NCBI GenBank assembly: GCA_020638795.1
Contig: JACKHW010000006.1
Location: forward strand, 372,001 to 436,000
Reading direction: 5' to 3'
DNA from: Planctomycetota bacterium
Lineage (GTDB): Bacteria; Planctomycetota; UBA1135; GCA-002748355
DNA: 64,000 nucleotides
A program made the position numbers and the translations under genes. Numbering within the stretch: position 1 is the first letter of the stretch; each line of letters opens with the position of its first letter. Of this stretch, positions 62,801 to 64,000 are shown one piece after another. The notes below the pieces were generated by a model. It had not been told where the DNA came from. It searched no databases and saw nothing but the letters and a program-made list of their open reading frames with translations.

Positions 62801-63893
62801 CGCGCAGGCAGCTTTGGAGCGTCGCGCGGTGCCGACGGTAGAGGCAGCCAAGCTGGCCAGGGCGCGCATCTTCGGATACGCACCCGGCAGCGTTTCCGAT
62901 CCGTCGTACTACTATCTCGTCGAGCGGTCGGGTGATTGGGATACGCGCGAAGAGCTCATGGAGCGTTACATGGCGCGCGTGTCGCACGTGTACACCGATG
63001 ACATGTGGGGGGTGTCGTCGCGCGCTGGATACGAAGAAGCGCTCCGGGGCTCCGAAGTCGTGCTCCGCACGTGGTACGACACGATGACGTCGCCATTGTC
63101 GAACAAGTACACCTGGTACACCGGTGGCTCGTTGGCGATGGCGGTCGAGCACGTGAGTGGCAAGCGGCCCGAGTACGTCTTGTCGGACGTCCGTGATGTT
63201 GACCGCGCCACCCTCGTCGATGCCGAGGACGCGGTCCGCAAAGACCTACGTACGCGGTTGTTCAACCGCAAGTGGATCGCGGGAATGCAGAAGGAAGGTT
63301 ACGCCGGCGCGAATCAAGTTGCCGTGCACGTGAAGAACCTCTTCGGCTGGGAGGTCATGCGCTCGGGCTCGATCGAGGCGGATGTCTGGGAGCGAGTGAA
63401 GTCCGTCTTCTTGGACGACGAACTCGCGATGGACATGCGTGCATGGTTCGATCGCGACAATCCGTTCGCGCTGCAAGAGATCGCCGAGGTGATGCTCGAA
63501 GCTGCGCGCAAAGGCTATTGGGACGCCGATCGCGCGACGCTCGCTTCGATTGCAGCCGTTCTCACCGAGTCGATTGCGCGCCACGGCGAAGCAGGCGGCA
63601 TCTTCGAGGCGGGGAAAGGCAAGACTTCCGCGTTCGCGAAGTCCATGTTGGAAGACGCGGCGAAGCCCGCAGTGGACACCGCAGAGGCCGTCGTCAGCGA
63701 GCCGAAGAGCGCGCAGCCCGAGGAAGCGAGTGCCGATATTCCTGCGACTGCAGATCGTACCGAGTCGGTCGAAGGTGTCTCCCTCGAGGCTATCGAATCG
63801 AACGAAGTCCAGGCTTGGTCGTACGCACTCGCGTGCGGTCTGGTCGTGATGTTCCTGATCCTGCTCGGCTTCCTCCGGCGACCCACGGTTTGA
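59853..63893 (+). CDS. Membrane-anchored CobN-type chelatase homologue
   Basis: A 1346-residue homologue of CobN/BchH/ChlH, the large subunit of metal-tetrapyrrole chelatases, starting at GTG 59853. Unlike cytoplasmic CobN it has a signal peptide (residues 10-32, LLQLLLSLFVLLG) and a C-terminal membrane helix (about 1320-1340) followed by two arginines, so the bulk should lie outside the cytoplasm. Family blocks include FYWDREMDKGG, GTHGSEFTLPGK near residue 568, VIGSLPNINPWIVENLGEA, and the C-terminal TWYTGGSLAMAVEHVSG. A His/Asp-rich loop (HSHSQDDHEDHGTQH) at about 745-760 may bind metal. Known anchored homologues include HmuS-type proteins linked to haem iron release. A TonB/ExbB-type energised role is suggested by the next gene. 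Metal and direction are unknown. Confidence 0.85.
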   Translation: MKAASTPVWRIPLLQLLLSLFVLLGTNASLLADDGFQLRPPKFAFVGLHGGVFEEIERQADHAGVEVVYLSDDAIADGSASLRSVDVLLVQHLRAENGEQLAAAILGAKRANPQFRALMLTARSAPALTSKPEHAGLLECDPSLGSYYATSKDNLRRLLQCIAIRYCGAAGDIEVAEPAISVGLWHPEHEGIFAADRMEELLTALSSAKVGAARVAVAVHSVHLQFQQPEVVEVLVRKLEKAGLVAFAVVDTSEGLGDQTDAYERILKRANVDAVIHTCHSRDRLEMRIELDVPHLHSMFFRKKSVDEWRASPDGLDPSEIAFHVTGQEPLGAIEPHACAGSPVGGGSADSFSPIDDRIDRLVARTASWVRLRHTPPGAKKIAVFYWDREMDKGGLMRGSATGMYLNAPRSILALLSSMREHGYSIARIPGEEELVQAMIDHGRQVPAHDRKELERVVREGGPVLVPVETYALWLDRRVPARARKALEDRWGKAPGKFMVWKDHSGREFFVIPRLDFGNVVLLPQPMRGEAHDSSSAHDKTTCPPHHYLATYFWLAEGLHADAVVHFGTHGSEFTLPGKSVGLASDDWPDLVIGSLPNINPWIVENLGEAAPVKRRVYGITIGHQPPALMRAGLADGLSNLHDDIEKWTTLSQGALRQKFAEAITRSVREQKLDVDLRLEVGGDATLTDAQVQRVDEYLHEVLEERIPNRLHVLGDAPRPEELVPSIVCCLRKRFSDAVGALCDSHSHSQDDHEDHGTQHATELVRLVLERGLTNHEAVETIAGGKVATIPKEIDEGLDVARELASGYAKSKREITSVLDALDGRFVEPGPGRGPDRNPGVLPTGRNLYMLSPDEVPSRPSWELGSQLADRLLSQQKDKLGRWPRKVAFSLSSFASFQDYGVMEAQILRTIGVEPIWNAKNLVLEFRIVPREELRRPRVDVFCAALSYYRDNFPSRMRLIDRAIRAVVDLDEPDNYVREHALVAQAALERRAVPTVEAAKLARARIFGYAPGSVSDPSYYYLVERSGDWDTREELMERYMARVSHVYTDDMWGVSSRAGYEEALRGSEVVLRTWYDTMTSPLSNKYTWYTGGSLAMAVEHVSGKRPEYVLSDVRDVDRATLVDAEDAVRKDLRTRLFNRKWIAGMQKEGYAGANQVAVHVKNLFGWEVMRSGSIEADVWERVKSVFLDDELAMDMRAWFDRDNPFALQEIAEVMLEAARKGYWDADRATLASIAAVLTESIARHGEAGGIFEAGKGKTSAFAKSMLEDAAKPAVDTAEAVVSEPKSAQPEEASADIPATADRTESVEGVSLEAIESNEVQAWSYALACGLVVMFLILLGFLRRPTV

Positions 63894-63897
63894 TCGC

Positions 63898-64000
63898 ATG
63901 AGTTGGTTACAAGACGCATTGCTTCACCTGTCCGAAGCGCTCCTCGTTCCGGTTATCGGGATTCTCTTGCTCCTCGTCGTGACTTCGTTCTTGGGACTAG
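63898..64000 (+). CDS. Partial membrane protein, probably MotA/TolQ/ExbB-like
   Basis: Only the first 34 codons are inside the window, starting at ATG 63898, four bases after the CobN-like stop. The visible part has a short amphipathic start (MSWLQDALLHLSEALL) and a hydrophobic helix (VPVIGILLLLVVTSFLGL) running into the window edge. In CobN-like loci of this architecture the next gene commonly encodes a MotA/TolQ/ExbB-type proton channel subunit, and this N-terminus fits that, but the conserved channel segments lie beyond the window. The assignment rests on context plus the first helix. Confidence 0.5.
   Translation, partial: MSWLQDALLHLSEALLVPVIGILLLLVVTSFLGL

Overview
The window looks like a chromosomal segment from a high-GC member of the Planctomycetota. 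The reasons are family content, not a rRNA match. An ECF sigma factor overlaps a very large membrane-bound Ser/Thr kinase, the signal peptidase carries a long insert, there are large secreted proteins of unknown function, and there are two multidomain secreted subtilases. I found no rRNA, tRNA, CRISPR array, transposase or phage module, so this reads as ordinary core chromosome with lineage-specific secreted proteins rather than an island.

Layout. 1-5.8 kb: two small unknown proteins, then a minus-strand run mgtE > lepB > a secreted CBM9-like protein. 5.9-13.6 kb: an unknown 373-residue protein, a periplasmic thioredoxin-like protein, a convergent intergenic region with a large nested hairpin and a terminator, a small minus-strand gene, then a secreted lysine-tailed protein, an esterase, a GST and a lipoprotein. 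13.6-18 kb: a zinc-ribbon membrane protein, an SSB-like DUF669 protein, ligA, a 38-residue membrane microprotein and an XRE regulator. 18.4-30 kb: subtilase 1, the kynB-kynU pair, a rhamnogalacturonan-lyase-like protein, a DUF1573-type protein, a DUF434 protein with a 25-bp triplicated repeat upstream, and subtilase 2. 30-38 kb: ECF sigma/kinase pair, thioredoxin, and a 911-residue secreted or membrane-anchored unknown. 38.3-41.9 kb: response regulator, histidine kinase and a PepSY-like protein with charged repeats. 41.9-46.6 kb: a minus-strand run methyltransferase > PLP dehydratase > modA > modB > modC with four-base overlaps. 46.6-49.6 kb: NDH-2 and an unknown lipoprotein. 49.6-57.7 kb: a TetR regulator divergent from lipA and a branched-chain-type 2-oxoacid dehydrogenase operon (E1alpha, E1beta, E2, second E1alpha, E3), with twin operator-like sites between them. 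57.9 kb to the end: a secreted protein built from 13 regular repeats of about 38 residues, then a membrane-anchored CobN-type chelatase homologue, then the first 34 codons of a membrane protein that is probably MotA/TolQ/ExbB-like.

How they work together. The clearest functional unit is lipA plus the oxoacid dehydrogenase: LipA makes the cofactor that the E2 lipoyl domain needs, and the divergent TetR protein with its paired sites is the likely switch. The most unusual unit is the last one. An extracytoplasmic CobN homologue with a signal peptide, a C-terminal anchor and a His-rich loop sits between a repeat protein and a probable ExbB-like subunit. This suggests a cell-envelope system that handles metal or tetrapyrrole rather than cytoplasmic cobalamin synthesis. 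The downstream half of that locus lies beyond the window.
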